A stretch of DNA of 64,000 bases, taken from positions 19,883,257 through 19,947,256 of the forward strand of contig NC_052476.1 of assembly GCF_009730915.1 (NCBI RefSeq), written 5' to 3'. A program made the translations under genes and the position numbers. Positions 1 to 12,500 of this stretch are shown piece after piece. The stretch's first letter is position 1. Every line of letters begins with the position of its first letter. This DNA comes from Dioscorea cayenensis subsp. rotundata (lineage: Eukaryota; Streptophyta; Magnoliopsida; Dioscoreales; Dioscoreaceae). The notes below the pieces were generated by a model. It did no database searches and was not told the origin of the DNA. It saw nothing but the letters and a program-made list of their open reading frames with translations.

Positions 1-358
1 AAGAAGGAGAGATATAAGAAGGAAAAGAGTTCGAGGCCGTGTGCACGGCTCTTTGACTTGCTATAAGAGCCACGTCATCAATGCGGACTGAGTCGTCCTG
101 TCTCAACTCGGTTTGGTCCGACCGCGTTGCCGGTCGAACCAGGCCAATGTAAGTCAGCGCGGGCCCGGTTCGGTTCGGTTCGGTGCGGTTCGGTTCGATT
201 GCTGGTTGAGCCTGACTCGCTCTAAACCTGGTTTGGACCAAGCTTGGGTAAATTTTTCCCTCGTTTTATTTTCAATTTTATTAATTAAAATTTTGGGGGT
301 TTTGTGCATATGACCCTGCAAAAATGAAAATTTTGCTTATAATGATGTTTGGTTACAG

Positions 359-394
<36 letters not shown>

Positions 395-1960
395 ATGACA
401 CTAGAAAAAACAACTAAAAAATTTCTTTAGTTGATTTTCAGAAACAAAATTACAAGGAAAAACATGTATCAATTTATATAAAGAAATAAAAATATTTTGG
501 ATAATATTTTTTTTATCTATTGGCACCAGATCTCTTGTAAAGAGTATTTGTATCTTTACTGAAAATGAAAGTTTAAATGAAAATGAAAGTTTAAATTTCA
601 GCTTGACCAAAGTGAGAACATAGATATTATTAAGGTTGTGCATGTGATTTTATGCAAATCTTTGATAAGTGATTTGTGAATATTTGTCAAAAAAATAAAA
701 TATAAAAAAATAAAAATATTTTGGGAGATGTCTAAATGAATATTATTTTTTTATAGGATACATTAGTAATTATTCACTTGAAATTTTCAATTAATTTTTT
801 TATTTATTATAATTTAAATTCTACATTCTTTAGTCCAAAAATATTTTTTTTTCACTTTGCTTGATAAAATTTTCATTTTTATTTATAATTTTATTTCTCA
901 TTTAAATGAACAAGTGCTTCAAATTGCTACAAATAAAAAATTATATAATTTGATTGATATTATAAAAGTTTTCAGGAGTTTCTGATGAAAATTAATTGGA
1001 TAAATGCAACGATGTATGACACAGTATAAGAGGGAGGTCGTAGGGTTCAAATCCTCCCCGACGACATCGCTCAACTGCATCGCTTTATACACTCTTCATC
1101 CGGGGATTTTTTTATACTATTCTCATATCAGTATATATCATGACATCCGGCTCCAAGATCGCTTTGTTTGATCTTGTTTATATTCAAATATAAAAAGAGC
1201 TCTTGTCGCTCATTATTCAAAAATTAATTGCTTTAAAAAGGAATTTATTAAATTAAAATGTTATATTTTTAAATAAACAAATATAAAATTGTGATGACTC
1301 TTTTAGTTTGGGTCTTGTATTTTTTTCCGATTTTAAAATTAATAAAATATGACTAAATTAATAAATTAGATATATAAAGGAAATTGTTGACTAATATATA
1401 ATAAGTAACTTTATTATTTAAATTGTCGTTTATGGAGAACTTTTTTGGTTTTATACCTTTAATTTTGAATTATGAGAATTCAATGGCAAGCGTTAAACTT
1501 TGCTAGTTATAGTGCATCAAATATAAACTAGTCTTTTGAAAACTATGAGGGCTTCTATGTAATGTCAAAATATCCGGCATTACTAAGACTTTATTGTTAT
1601 TATTGTTATTAAATTAAGCGCATATTTGCATGTGCATGTTAATAAAAAAAAACAATGATAATTAAGTTGGAGATGAACTATGATAACATCATGATTGAAT
1701 ACCTATACATGTTTGTTTGTGAGGGTGCAAAATATGCATTGTCTTTAAGTTTGACTCGTATAAAACAAAATATACGATTTAATTATATAATCTTTTCTAA
1801 AAAAAAATAAATCATAAATTCAAGGCGAAGGGCAAGTTTCTCCCTTGAAAATAAAAGATTCGTTATGAATATTATAGAAATAGTGGACACCTATGGTAGC
1901 ATGTAACATCACTGTAGCATCCATCAAGTACTGTAGCAACGGACAACGCTAATACTATTT
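1..1960. other. AT-rich intergenic DNA with GGTTC repeats and TA microsatellite
   Basis: I see no supportable gene here. The first 320 bases are unusually GC-rich for the region and contain a short run of degenerate GGTTC pentamers at about 170-205. A (TA)n tract lies at about 365-392. Near 1030-1065 a tRNA B-box-like stretch (GGTTCAAATCC) lies between self-complementary GGAGG/CCTCC bases, without a recognisable A box or cloverleaf. The rest is AT-rich and anonymous. Confidence 0.5.
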
Positions 1961-2797
1961 CATCTACCAATGTATTTTTGACCATTAGATTAAATTAATC
2001 ATAATCGTCCATTCATCTCTTGAATGTAAGATGTCCAACCTTTGTTTGAAGCTCTAGAACATGTGTATAACTCAAAATTGAGTTGTAAAAAAATTATTAT
2101 AGCAGTCATGCAACCCTCATGCAATCCCCATCAGGTTTCCTGAGAGCAGTTGAATGAAGAAAGTACCGTGAAAGAGGGGGTACTCTGCTAGAGACCTCAA
2201 GTTTTGTGAAAAGTCACGCGAGCGGCATACGCCCCGCATGATGCACGTATAAGATTTCCCAAGAGCATGCGCATGAACTGTTACTGTAGCAAGGGTGTTG
2301 TAGTAGAGTATTATATCAAGTTGCAAGAGACTCAAGTTTCGGGAAAAATCATGCGGGCGGCATATGGGCCTGCATGGAACCGTTATGGGTATTGTAGCAT
2401 CTCGAAAGACTTAAATAACTCTTCATTCTCTCTTCAATTTATAGTGTATTTTTGGAGAGCTTTTAAGAGAGACAAAAAAGAAGAAGAGGGATGCGGGCTA
2501 AATTTTCAAGATCCATCAAAGGGGAAGGCTTGGAAATGTTCTAGAGCTTTGGATTTGAACTTGAGAGCTCTAAGAAGAAGAAGAGAATGTACATTTGTAC
2601 TCTTCTTCTTCATTCTTGTAAATCTAAGCTAGGGCTTGCAAGAAGGTGGGAAGTTGGCTAGGGCAAGTTGATTTTCTTCTTGTTTTGTGTTTTCCATTGC
2701 TTAAGGAAGTCATGTTGTTGATTGTATGCATCAATTTACTAGATTAAGCTTGTTTGTAGCTTAAAGAAGAAGAAAATACACAGTAGCTACTTCTCAT
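1960..2797. repeat. Transposon-derived sequence, possibly LTR-like
   Basis: The stretch holds several copies of the octamer CTGTAGCA. It also holds two degenerate direct repeats of about 80-110 bp (about 2190-2295 and 2325-2405), each with an ACGCG/ATGCG-GCGGCAT core. The segment at about 1965-2030 is repeated in inverse orientation at 24985-25060, so it belongs to a dispersed family. The CT/GAAGAAG-rich sequence that follows runs directly into the tandem array. The style resembles the U3/leader of a plant LTR element, but I could not find both ends. An open frame at 2267-2632 has no recognisable protein features. Confidence 0.35.
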
Positions 2798-3770
2798 ACA
2801 ATTTGAAAAAGTTGTTTTTCTCTATAGTGAAGAGTTTTTCTACAAGGATTCTTCATTTTAAAAATTTGTGCATTGGTGTTTGAATGAAATTGTGGTGATT
2901 TGATTGTTGTTGATCCTTGAAGGGTGAATAGTGTTGACCGCCAAGAATTATCTACTATGTGTTTGAGACCTTAGGCTCCCAAACATTGAATGCTTATAAA
3001 TATCCCTCTCATTTATTGTAAATGATATGTAGAAGAGATAGAAAAATAGAAGGAATAAGAAGAGGTCAAGTAGAAGAAAGGGTGTTCGGTATACATTTTC
3101 TTGCTCTTTATGCGTAGACAATTTGAAAAAGTTGTTTTTCTCTATAGTGAAGAGTTTTTCTACAAGGATTCTTCATTTTAAAAATTTGTGCATTGGTGTT
3201 TGAATGAAATTGTGGTGATTTGATTGTTGTTGATCCTTGAAGGGTGAATAGTGTTGACCGCCAAGAATTATCTACTATGTGTTTGAGACCTTAGGCTCCC
3301 AAACATTGAATGCTTATAAATATCCCTCTCATTTATTGTAAATGATATGTAGAAGAGATAGAAAAATAGAAGGAATAAGAAGAGGTCAAGTAGAAGAAAG
3401 GGTGTTCGGTATACATTTTTCTTGCTCTTTTATCGTGAGACAATTTGAAAAAAAGTTGTTTTTTTCTCTATAGTGAAGAGTTTTTTTCTACGAGGATTCT
3501 TCATTTTTAAAAAAATTTGTGCATTGGTGTTTGAATGAAATTGTGGTGATTTGATTGTTGTTGATCCTTGAAGGGTGAATAGTGTTGACCGCCAAGAATT
3601 ATCTACTATGTGTTTGAGACCTTAGGCTCCCAAACATTGAATGCTTATAAATATCCCTCTCATTTATTGTAAATGATATGTAGAAGAGATAGAAAAATAG
3701 AAGGAATAAGAAGAGGTCAAATAGAGGAAAGGGTGTTCGGTATACATTTTCTTGCTCTTTATGCGTAGAT
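2798..3770. repeat. Three tandem copies of a ~320-bp unit
   Basis: Units begin at about 2798, 3118 and 3440, each with the phrase ACAATTTGAAAAAGTTG. Copies 1 and 2 look virtually identical over 320 bp. Copy 3 differs mainly by extra T or A residues in homopolymers and ends at about 3770. Each unit contains a TTGACCGCCAAGAATTATC stretch and a GAGGTCAA(G/A)TAGA(A/G)GAAAGG stretch. Near-identity of the first two copies points to recent tandem amplification. No coding frame is conserved. Confidence 0.85.
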
Positions 3771-3813
3771 AATTTATATTTCTATTTATACTTAACGTAT
3801 TTTCATGAAAACC

Positions 3814-3856
<43 letters not shown>

Positions 3857-6364
3857 AGAATGAACTATTAGTTGAATTTACAATAAATGATTTCTTTTAT
3901 GTAAATATATAGACACACCTATAAGCCAAGATAAACTAAGTATTATTATTTAGTAATATTTACAATTTTTTAAAAAATATTTTTTTTGTTATATGAATGA
4001 GTAGAATATATATATATATATATAAGACCCACATCTAGGGGCGTCCCTAGATTTCAAATCTATGGACATCCACAATAGCCGTTGGATTATCATCTAATAG
4101 CTAAAATACATCCATGAACAGTATTGAATAGTGTCAAACATTGTTACACTGTGTTATACATTGATTAGGAACACTAAATTTATATATTATCTATATAAAT
4201 CATAATTGTTGGATTATTATTCAACGGTTGTAAATAAACATCCTTAGTAAATACTAAACAGTAATCTGCATACTCGCATATTTGTGTAGACTTAAACCCA
4301 TATATGTAAATATATATCCTAATAGATACATTCTAAATTGTAAAAATTAATACTCTGTATAAAGGTTTTTTTTTACATAAACTAATTATATAATTTTGTG
4401 TGAAAATGGCTAATATACAAGGATTATGTGTGTAAATTGGAGGAATCTTTCCTCTTTTTGCACCGCCTCCTCTTGATGGTGGAGTCTCTTGCTTTCCAAT
4501 CAAACAACCCTATCTCTCTAGTGCAACGGAGTAATTATAGGCACAGAGATGATTAATTTTAGGTGATCATTTTTTAAGAAACTCTAGCTGTCTTGATTCT
4601 TCACTTCCTTTTCTTTTAACTATGGATTATGTCTAGTTAGTTTTCGTAGTTTTATATGTATCTAACTTTTCTGCATTGTATTTTTTTTTTTAATATTTGA
4701 ACATATATTTCAACTTCTTTAATACAATGGCCGTATGACACATGAGTGTAAAAAGGAAGGCAAAAGTTTGAATTCTTTCCATAATAATACTATTTTGTAC
4801 AGTTCATATAATATACACTTGAAGAGTTGGAGATAATATTGTTTATCAATACGCTGTAGGAGAAACAGTGGTTTCATTTCTCCAAAATTATATGGCAAAA
4901 ATTTTTTTTTTTTGGAGATTAGTAAGCCACTGATGCACCTCCGAACTTATTTATTCCTCAGACAATCCTTTAAATAGAGGCGATATCCCTTATTTGTTAA
5001 AAAAAAAATGCACCGCATGACCTACATTATATATATATATATATATATATGTTATGGTTGATTCAATTTTTCTCAATATATATAATAGTAATTTATCAAT
5101 TTATTTATTTATTGAATTTTATTTATTTATTTGAAAAAGTTGATGAAACCCCAAGATTTATACATGCAAGGGCTAGAAGTAAACTTTTTGAACAATTTAT
5201 GACCCTTTAAAATTCAAATAATGAGTTCCTTATATTTATTTTTGCTTTGATTGCAACATTTTTCTTCATGTGAAGTTCCAAGATTCAAGTCAGCAACATT
5301 GGAATACATCATTAATGCAGGAAAGATACAACAAGAAACTGTTCTACAATTTAATTTGGTTTGTTTGGAACCTTCCAAAAAAAATATTCCCCCAATCCCA
5401 TTTTATTTATATATTTTAAAAAAAATTATCTTACATTATCCGTCTAACATAACTATTTAAAAAAAAATATATATTTTTTAATTTAACTCTATAAATATGT
5501 TTAAATACATTATTCTCATCACTGTCACATTAATACAATCTTCAAATAAATGAATGAACAAAATAAATTACATGTTTTTAAAAAAATCTAATCATGAAAT
5601 AGTTGAGATAGACAAATGAAATGAGATATTTTGCAATTTAAATAAAATAATGTTTTATTAATCATGAATATTTACCAGTGATTAATGTTTTAAATGTTAA
5701 ATAATAATTATACCTTTCACTAATCAAATGTGGTGATTTTTGAACATAGAGATAGGAGAAGCTGGCTAAGTTTTCATTGCTCCCTCTTTCTTAAATAAGG
5801 GATGTTATAGGAAGATGAGATAATAAATTTATTTTTTAATATTTTTATTAATATTTTAGTAAAAAAAAATTTATAAATTTTATTTTATTTTTTAACTAAT
5901 AGATGACAAGCGTCTAATTTTTTTTTTTACTAACTCACTAGTGATTGAAATATCTCGAGTTCAAATTTTTCAGATTATAATTCACTTTTTTAATTTTTTT
6001 TTAGAGTTTTATGTGAAAAATAATTCTTGTTCTCTCTTCTAGAGTTGCATAGTGAGGTTTATCTCTAACATGTGATGTGATGCATGAGAGAATTAGTGGA
6101 GTAAAAATTATTTTTTTTTATAAAAATATCTTTGAGCTAAATATTTATATAATTTAAGCTGCTATATATATTATATATATATATGGTTAATCTTATACCT
6201 AACACCTTTGACATGAATTCGGGAAAAGAGGGAGTCAAAATTGAAAATAACTAATATCATGCTTTATCTGAAATCTTTCTAATCTGCATGTGGATTTTAA
6301 CTATTTTTTAATATTTAATAATAATATTAAATATTGGTTTTTGACTCTTAGAATTACTTGAATT

Positions 6365-6405
<41 letters not shown>

Positions 6406-7835
6406 AAAACATAAATTACGGATGTTCTACAAATGTATATAGAGAACAAAGAAGAGGAGTGCTATGAATGTCTAGCGAAAGAACAAATAATAGAGATATA
6501 AAAAGTGGAGGATTAAATATGTACATGAGCACCAGCGCCAGCGCCTCGGGGACGAAGACGTGGATGTCGGGGATGCCGTTCAACTTACTCTGGATGTCGG
6601 GGTCATCCGGGGTGAAGTAACGGTTAGAGCAGAAGCTTGCTTAGAGAGTTAGAGAGAAGAAAGCATAAATGAAAAGGATGGAGAATTATAAACAAAAGGA
6701 CTTTCTTTATTGCATTGGGTGAGAGGGATGAGATACAAAGGATGAAATTTTATTACAATGCCAAGGATGGATGTGGGTAAGGATGCCCACTCCTTACAAA
6801 CCAATAGGCCTTATATAGGCTCCAAGACTTAACCCTTAAGTCATGTCATGCTATTCATGATATGACATATACCAAACTATCATATAGTAGACATGACAAA
6901 TACCAAACTTACCTATTCCTAACAAGATACTTACCAAACCTACTTATTACAAGTATGTCAATCAACAGTAAAACTACTGTTGCTACAGTTCAAATTGTGC
7001 CAAAACTATTGTACTTTTTTTTGGATGAATAGATTTAAGGTGTTTTTTTTTATTTTTTTAAAGAATGCGAATGAGCTTGGACGGTCTAGATCGCACAACC
7101 ATTGTTTAGATCAACGATTGAATGACTATCAATGCATTAAATATTGTGCATTGTTCATCACACACTATAGTTAACATGTGCGATAACAAAATCATTGAAT
7201 TTAAATCCAATGTTGATCTACAAATATCTAAATATATTTTTATTTATAAAGAATTTTTTTTTTTTTTACGTATCATAAAGTGGACATGGTGGGAGAAAAT
7301 TCATTCTTCCATCTTTGCTAAAAAGCGAAGAAAAACAGTTACTACTGCTCATCTCAAAAATTTAACAACTTAAATAATGCGATAAGAAGCAACACATAAA
7401 TGACTAAAAACATCAATGTTCATAATGCATACATTTTTAAACAATTTGGATTAAAAATCCAATTAGCATATACATTACATATATATATATATAGATTACA
7501 AAGCACCATAACTTATAAACATTAGTTATCACTTAAACCCCTTCTTGACCGGGATAATAAACTAAAAAAAAAAAAAACAATATAATACATATATTTTTTT
7601 TAAAAAAAAAACAATATAATACATATATTTAAAGACTCTTTATACACAATCTCAAGTCTCTCAACACACTCATGGTCCACACGCCAATCTTGACCATCAA
7701 TCATGGCTCTCCTCACTGCATCCTGACCGTTCATTTGTCTCAGGCGGGGCGAGCTCTTCTTTCCCAAAAAAAAAAATATTTAAAAATTAAAAATCAAATT
7801 TTTTTAAAAAAAGACAATTAATAATAATGACGTCA
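3771..7835. other. Intergenic, repeat-rich AT DNA
   Basis: No gene is supported. The stretch contains several (TA)n microsatellites (about 3820-3850, 5025-5050, 6370-6400 and 7480), one short duplicated block at about 7565-7630, and a MITE-like segment at about 4025-4310 with repeated GTTGGATTAT motifs. An orphan GC-rich fragment and LTR-like promoter sequence at 6525-6860 are listed separately. Confidence 0.5.
6525..6860 (-). other. Coding-like GC-rich fragment next to LTR-like sequence
   Basis: On the minus strand about 6635-6525 is open and GC-rich, and translates with a protein-like composition (contains YFTPDDPDIQSKLNG and IPDIHVFVPEALAL). I do not recognise the family. Immediately upstream on that strand (about 6860-6640) lies a TATATAAGG box, an AATAAAG signal and a CT-rich leader. 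This looks like the R/U5 part of a plant LTR. A captured host-gene piece beside an LTR fossil is the simplest reading, but neither end is defined. Confidence 0.3.
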
Positions 7836-9579
7836 TTAAAGAGAAGATGACGTCATCATGGAGGATGAGCAAGAGGTGGCGGTGGTGGACGTCGTCGTCG
7901 CCGATGAAGTCCTCGGCGTCATTGCCTGCTTTATGACCACCGTCGGTGATTTGCTCCGTTTCCGCCGCTCCTGCTCTCCGATCAGCTCGCCGGCGAACAT
8001 CTCTAGCTTCTCGGCGTTGCTCTCCGCCGATAACTTGCTCCCGCGGAACAACACTGACACCATGTTCCGCTCCTTCAACGCCTCAATCGCCGCCGCCACC
8101 TTCGCTTCCTTTGTCTTACCGGGTTTCAACCCGTTTGCCTGAAAAAGATCCGATAAGGTTTATTATTTATTATTATTTTTTTACAAAAATACCCTTTGGG
8201 AATATTTATTATTACCAACCTGTATGCGAACATAGTTCGTTGTCCCTGTTCTGTCCGAATGCCATCGCCACAGCTTGATCGACCTGTAACGAGGCCATTA
8301 TCGTCAGTTTAAATGTATTAAATTTTCAATTAGGATTAAGAAAATAGGAATATTTTAAAATTAAAAAAATACTTTATATTTAGACCAGAAAATTATATAT
8401 TTATTGCAATATTATAAAATGCGAAATATTTGCCAAACTTCAAATGCAGCATGTTTTGAAAATAATTTTCAAAGTCTCTTGTACGGAATTGTGTTTTTTT
8501 TAAAAAAATTAAAAATTAAAAATACATTAACGCGCACGGCCCTGCAAATTCTGAATTAATAATAAATGCCGAAGTATTAATTAAATATAAACTTTGCAGA
8601 GAATGGTAATGTGAATTCAAAGTAATTCAAAGTGTATATATGAAAAATAATAATAAAATAAATAAATAAAAGAAGAGTTTATTTCTTTTAATAAATATTC
8701 CGTCCGTACCATGTCGGCGGCGCCGTTAGCGTTTGACGGCGGGGAGCCGCCATTGCCAACACCGATGGAAAGCACGAGAAGGTCCTCGAACCCGTTGGCA
8801 CGTGGGAACTCCTGCTTGTTATTCAGCACGTGCGTGATCGCCGCCGCTGCAGGGTTTCCCATCCCAGCGGCGCCGGCACCAACGGCTGCGATCTTTGTGC
8901 GCCCATCCATAGATGTGATCCTGACCGATCGATTTCCCGCGCATGTAGCTTCGCACGCGTCTCGCATCATGAAATCGTAGCCGTCCATCTCGACAGCGTC
9001 CGCCCTAGAGAACATGAAGCTCGCCCCCGTTTCCAGATCGTAGCATGGGATCAGCAGCGGCTTCGCCGCCTCCTTCATCGTGGAATCTCCGAAGATTCGC
9101 CGGAATATTCCACTCCCACAGCCGGTGATCATCGCTCTGAAGCCGCTCTTCTTCGAGGAGAGGCTGGCGATCTTCTTGTGGTGCTTGGCGAGGAGCTCGA
9201 GGGCATCGGCGGCGGAGAGGTTGGGGTTGGAGAAGAGAATGGCAGCGAGGACGCCGCCGGTGCCTGATCCGGCGGCGATGTCGAAGAAATCGACGATGCG
9301 GGCGGAGGGGTCGCCGGAGCAGCGGCGGAGAGAGGATTCAAGCTGGGCTAGGGCGGCGGCAGCGAGGAGGCCATCGGAGTCGCCGCAGCCGTCTATCGAG
9401 AGGATCCGCACCTTGCCTTGGTCGTCCTCGTTGATCTTCGTCGGAGTTTCTGGAGGGCTTCTGGCGATCGAAAGCAGCTTGGCGTCGTCGTAGCCGAAGA
9501 GGAACTTGGTCTCGAGAATGGAGAAGATCTCATAGCTCAGCTTGTCCATGTCGATGCTAGGGTCGATCCAAGCTGCCAT
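7836..9579 (-). CDS. pPLAIII: Patatin-like phospholipase, pPLAIII type (frame appears broken in exon 2)
   Basis: Three exons: 9579-8710, 8283-8220 and 8138-7836. The start is the ATG giving MAAWIDPSIDMDKLSYEIFS, the usual N terminus of plant pPLAIII proteins, rather than an in-frame ATG 46 codons upstream. The patatin domain starts with an oxyanion-type loop (DGCGDSDG, residues 63-70). The nucleophile elbow is GSGTG (104-108) instead of GxSxG, the known non-canonical form of pPLAIII. The DG(G/A) dyad region reads GAGAAGMGNP (about 234-243), so the catalytic Asp is not evident. Family members are lipid acyl hydrolases tied to cell elongation and lipid remodelling. Exon 2 is 64 nt, although both flanking junctions are phase 0. 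It begins VDQAVAMAFGQNR in one frame and ends NYVRIQ in another, so one extra base (a GGG run) would end the protein early in exon 3. This is either a real null allele or a sequence error. Expected length without the shift is about 411 residues. Confidence 0.85.
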
Positions 9580-12500
9580 TAGAGAGTTTGGAGTACAATC
9601 TCGATGTTCAAAGCTCAATGGAGATGAGGATGGAGATGGAGAGAAGCCATGGATGGAGGTGAGTTCATATAGTGGAGAAGAAGGAGCGCATTTTAGCGGG
9701 GAGAGGGAGGAGCGCACGTTAGTCTTCGCTCGTGATCGGCAGGCGAAATGACGGGAAAGCCCTTAGCGAGGAAATGGCGAGGAATAAGGGGCGCCGAAAA
9801 GCATGTGGACGGAGGCACCGACGGAGAAGGAGAAGATCGAACGGTGGAGAATGGAGCAGTGGGACACGTGTGGGGCATTAGAGTACACCAAATCGCGGAT
9901 CTTGATTCCTTTCTGGATGAAAACCAGTGAGTTCTAACCTCTTTCTTTTTACTTCGCTCTGAGAATCCATTGATATTTTAGTGTTATTAATTAATTAGCA
10001 TTTATTAGAGTGCCAGATTTGCCATTATATCTAGATTTTGCTTGATATGCGTGAAAATTAATATGATTGATAGGATAAAAATTGAATTTTTTTAGTGATG
10101 TTTAATGATGGGATTTGTTAATTTTGGAGGTATATTTTTATTGTTTTTGATGAGCAAGTATTTAGATTGTTAGATTTATTTGCTTACTACGTGTGAAATG
10201 TTGGCTGTTATTATTTGAGAGTAGAAACTGGTAATTACATGTGCAGACCTCTTTCGATTAGGAAAAATTTTGAAGTAAATTTTTCTTGGAGAATTTCTAG
10301 AAATTTGTGTTATTAAGGAGCATTTATTAGATTGCTAAATATATTATTATTATTGTTTCCATTTTTGTTTACTACCAGTGAAATCATTATGTTTTAGGAT
10401 GTAAAATTGAATTTTTGGCTGTGATTTGATAATAAAATTTGGTAATTACATGTGAAAACCTTTTTGGGCCAAGAAACAAAATAGTAATAAGGACCTTATA
10501 GAGGTAAATTTGATTTATATTCTTAGTTATATCGAAGTTGCAAATATAGAACCTCTGAGGGAGGAATTGGGGAACTAAACTGTCATATTTATTAAGCAAA
10601 GATGGAAGTGCAGAGGCAACCTAATTCTTGATAATAGATTATCTTAATTGACTAGCAATTATGATGCTTTGGATAAACAATGTATACAAAATTAAGAAGT
10701 CCCACAAACAATGGATATTTATTCTACCATGTCTGCAACACTGACATGGTATCCACTCATCTGCCATTTGCTCTGTCTTTCTTTAATCATCCTTGTCTTT
10801 ACCTTTGTCCTCACATTGCATCAACCTACTCATTCCTAGTAGTTAAGACTCCTAATCATTCAACATAAGTTGGTTTAGCCAATAATCAAGGTCATTAAGC
10901 CTCTAATCACCAAACGTATGTCCTGCTTGTCCCAGGCCTGAAGGTTGGCACTAGACATAGTGTTTTGCCAAGACAACCGCTTTATTCCTATGTATTTTAA
11001 TCATCTCCTTGTGGTTGCACTAGCAAGCATGGGCTCATTATTTTTATACCCTTAGATAAGGATTGTTATATTTTTGTATATCCAACTTTGTTTTCATTAG
11101 AGATGTGGCATCCCTTTAAGCACGCAGTCATTGTCTTCATGGGCCACTCTCTCTCTCTCTCTCATATTATGTGTCTTCATCCTCATTACTGTGAAATATT
11201 CAATGCTAGTCACCAGCTTTCTTTAAGGTTCTTTTCCGAAAAAGAAATATATACTTTGCATAGTTTGGTGATCTAATAGCTAGTAAGGCAACTTAACTGA
11301 TTTAAGAATAGGGGCAGAAAATTTCTACTCTTGGTCTCTATATAAATCAGAAGGTTAAAAGCCTTCTATTTGGGTTAATGACAATTGATCCAGCTATGCC
11401 AACCAACTTGCCTCTGTAGCATTTTATTGTTCCTAGGGACCAAGTTTGATTATAATACAAATCAGACCATGAATGCTCATCAACTACTCTGATTCTTCAA
11501 TCAATGCAAATCCAGTGCAGCTGTTAATTAACCGGCATTGTAAACCATTAATGAACATTCCCAAAACCTGGTTAAGATCTGAGAAAATTGGCAGTTCTTC
11601 AAAGATCTGCAAGTTGCCATGTGTGTCTTTTCCTCCAGCTGCACCAGTACAAAGGATCTTCTCTCATTCCCTGTACCTTTCCCTTGCGGTACATCAACTA
11701 GTTGAGTGTCGGCACATATTGTTTGATGTACTATAGATCAAATGCTAAACAGTTTTTCATAGAGCATCCAATGAAAATTTTATCCCTAAACATATATACT
11801 ATAGGATTTATCGCATTGATGGAAGTTGGATATTATAGTTGGAAAACAGGGAGATGTGGCAAAAAAATAATCTTTGTGGGTCAGCTATATATATCTTGGT
11901 TTTGATTTCATTCATCTTAGTTTTACTTTTACACACAAACATGAAAGTTGTAAGCATGTTCACAGTGGAACAGCAGGGGGCGACAAAGATCACACAGGCT
12001 AAAGGTTGAAAATCATGGCCTGTATGTGTGTATATGAATCCAAATATGTCAACATAAACTATGTAAAACTTGTGGTTTTGGTGATTGGTATATCTGCAAG
12101 TCAAGGCGATAACGCCAAGTGATTGTTATGGAGAATCCAATGTAGGTCATTCAAGGAAAATTTTATTAAGTTATTACTGTAGGTTGAAAGTGAGTGACCT
12201 TGTCTCTATCTCAGAAGGAAAGACATGCTTTAGAGTTTAGGGTTTATAGTAATTAAAGACATGTCATTTAGGTGCTTTTATTCAAATACTTGAATGTCAG
12301 AAGTTATCCACCAAATTCATTTATTTTTATATATATCTTCATATCTATCATTCTCTTCATCCATAAGAGAAGAGTACCTTATCTGTTAGCTTGTCATGTT
12401 TGTCCAATTAATAAACAATCAACCTTTCTTTATCTCATTTATCTGTTTGACTAGACTTGAGTCTAGAGGACAAGGTCTCCAAAACCCCCCCTTAACTCTC

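Noticed and set aside
1020-1090. Possible tRNA gene (GGTTCAAATCC B box)
   Set aside because: Only the T-arm-like part is present; no acceptor stem, D arm or anticodon arm can be drawn.
2267-2632. 121-codon open frame
   Set aside because: It lies in repeat-derived DNA, has low-complexity Arg/Glu-rich and poly-Phe parts, and shows no family motif.
8711-9493. Several plus-strand open frames over the patatin gene
   Set aside because: They are shadows of a GC-rich exon on the minus strand; none has family features.
9579-9717. Upstream in-frame ATG of the patatin-like gene (46 extra residues)
   Set aside because: The added residues are Ser/Pro-rich and unlike family members, which begin at MAxWIDP.
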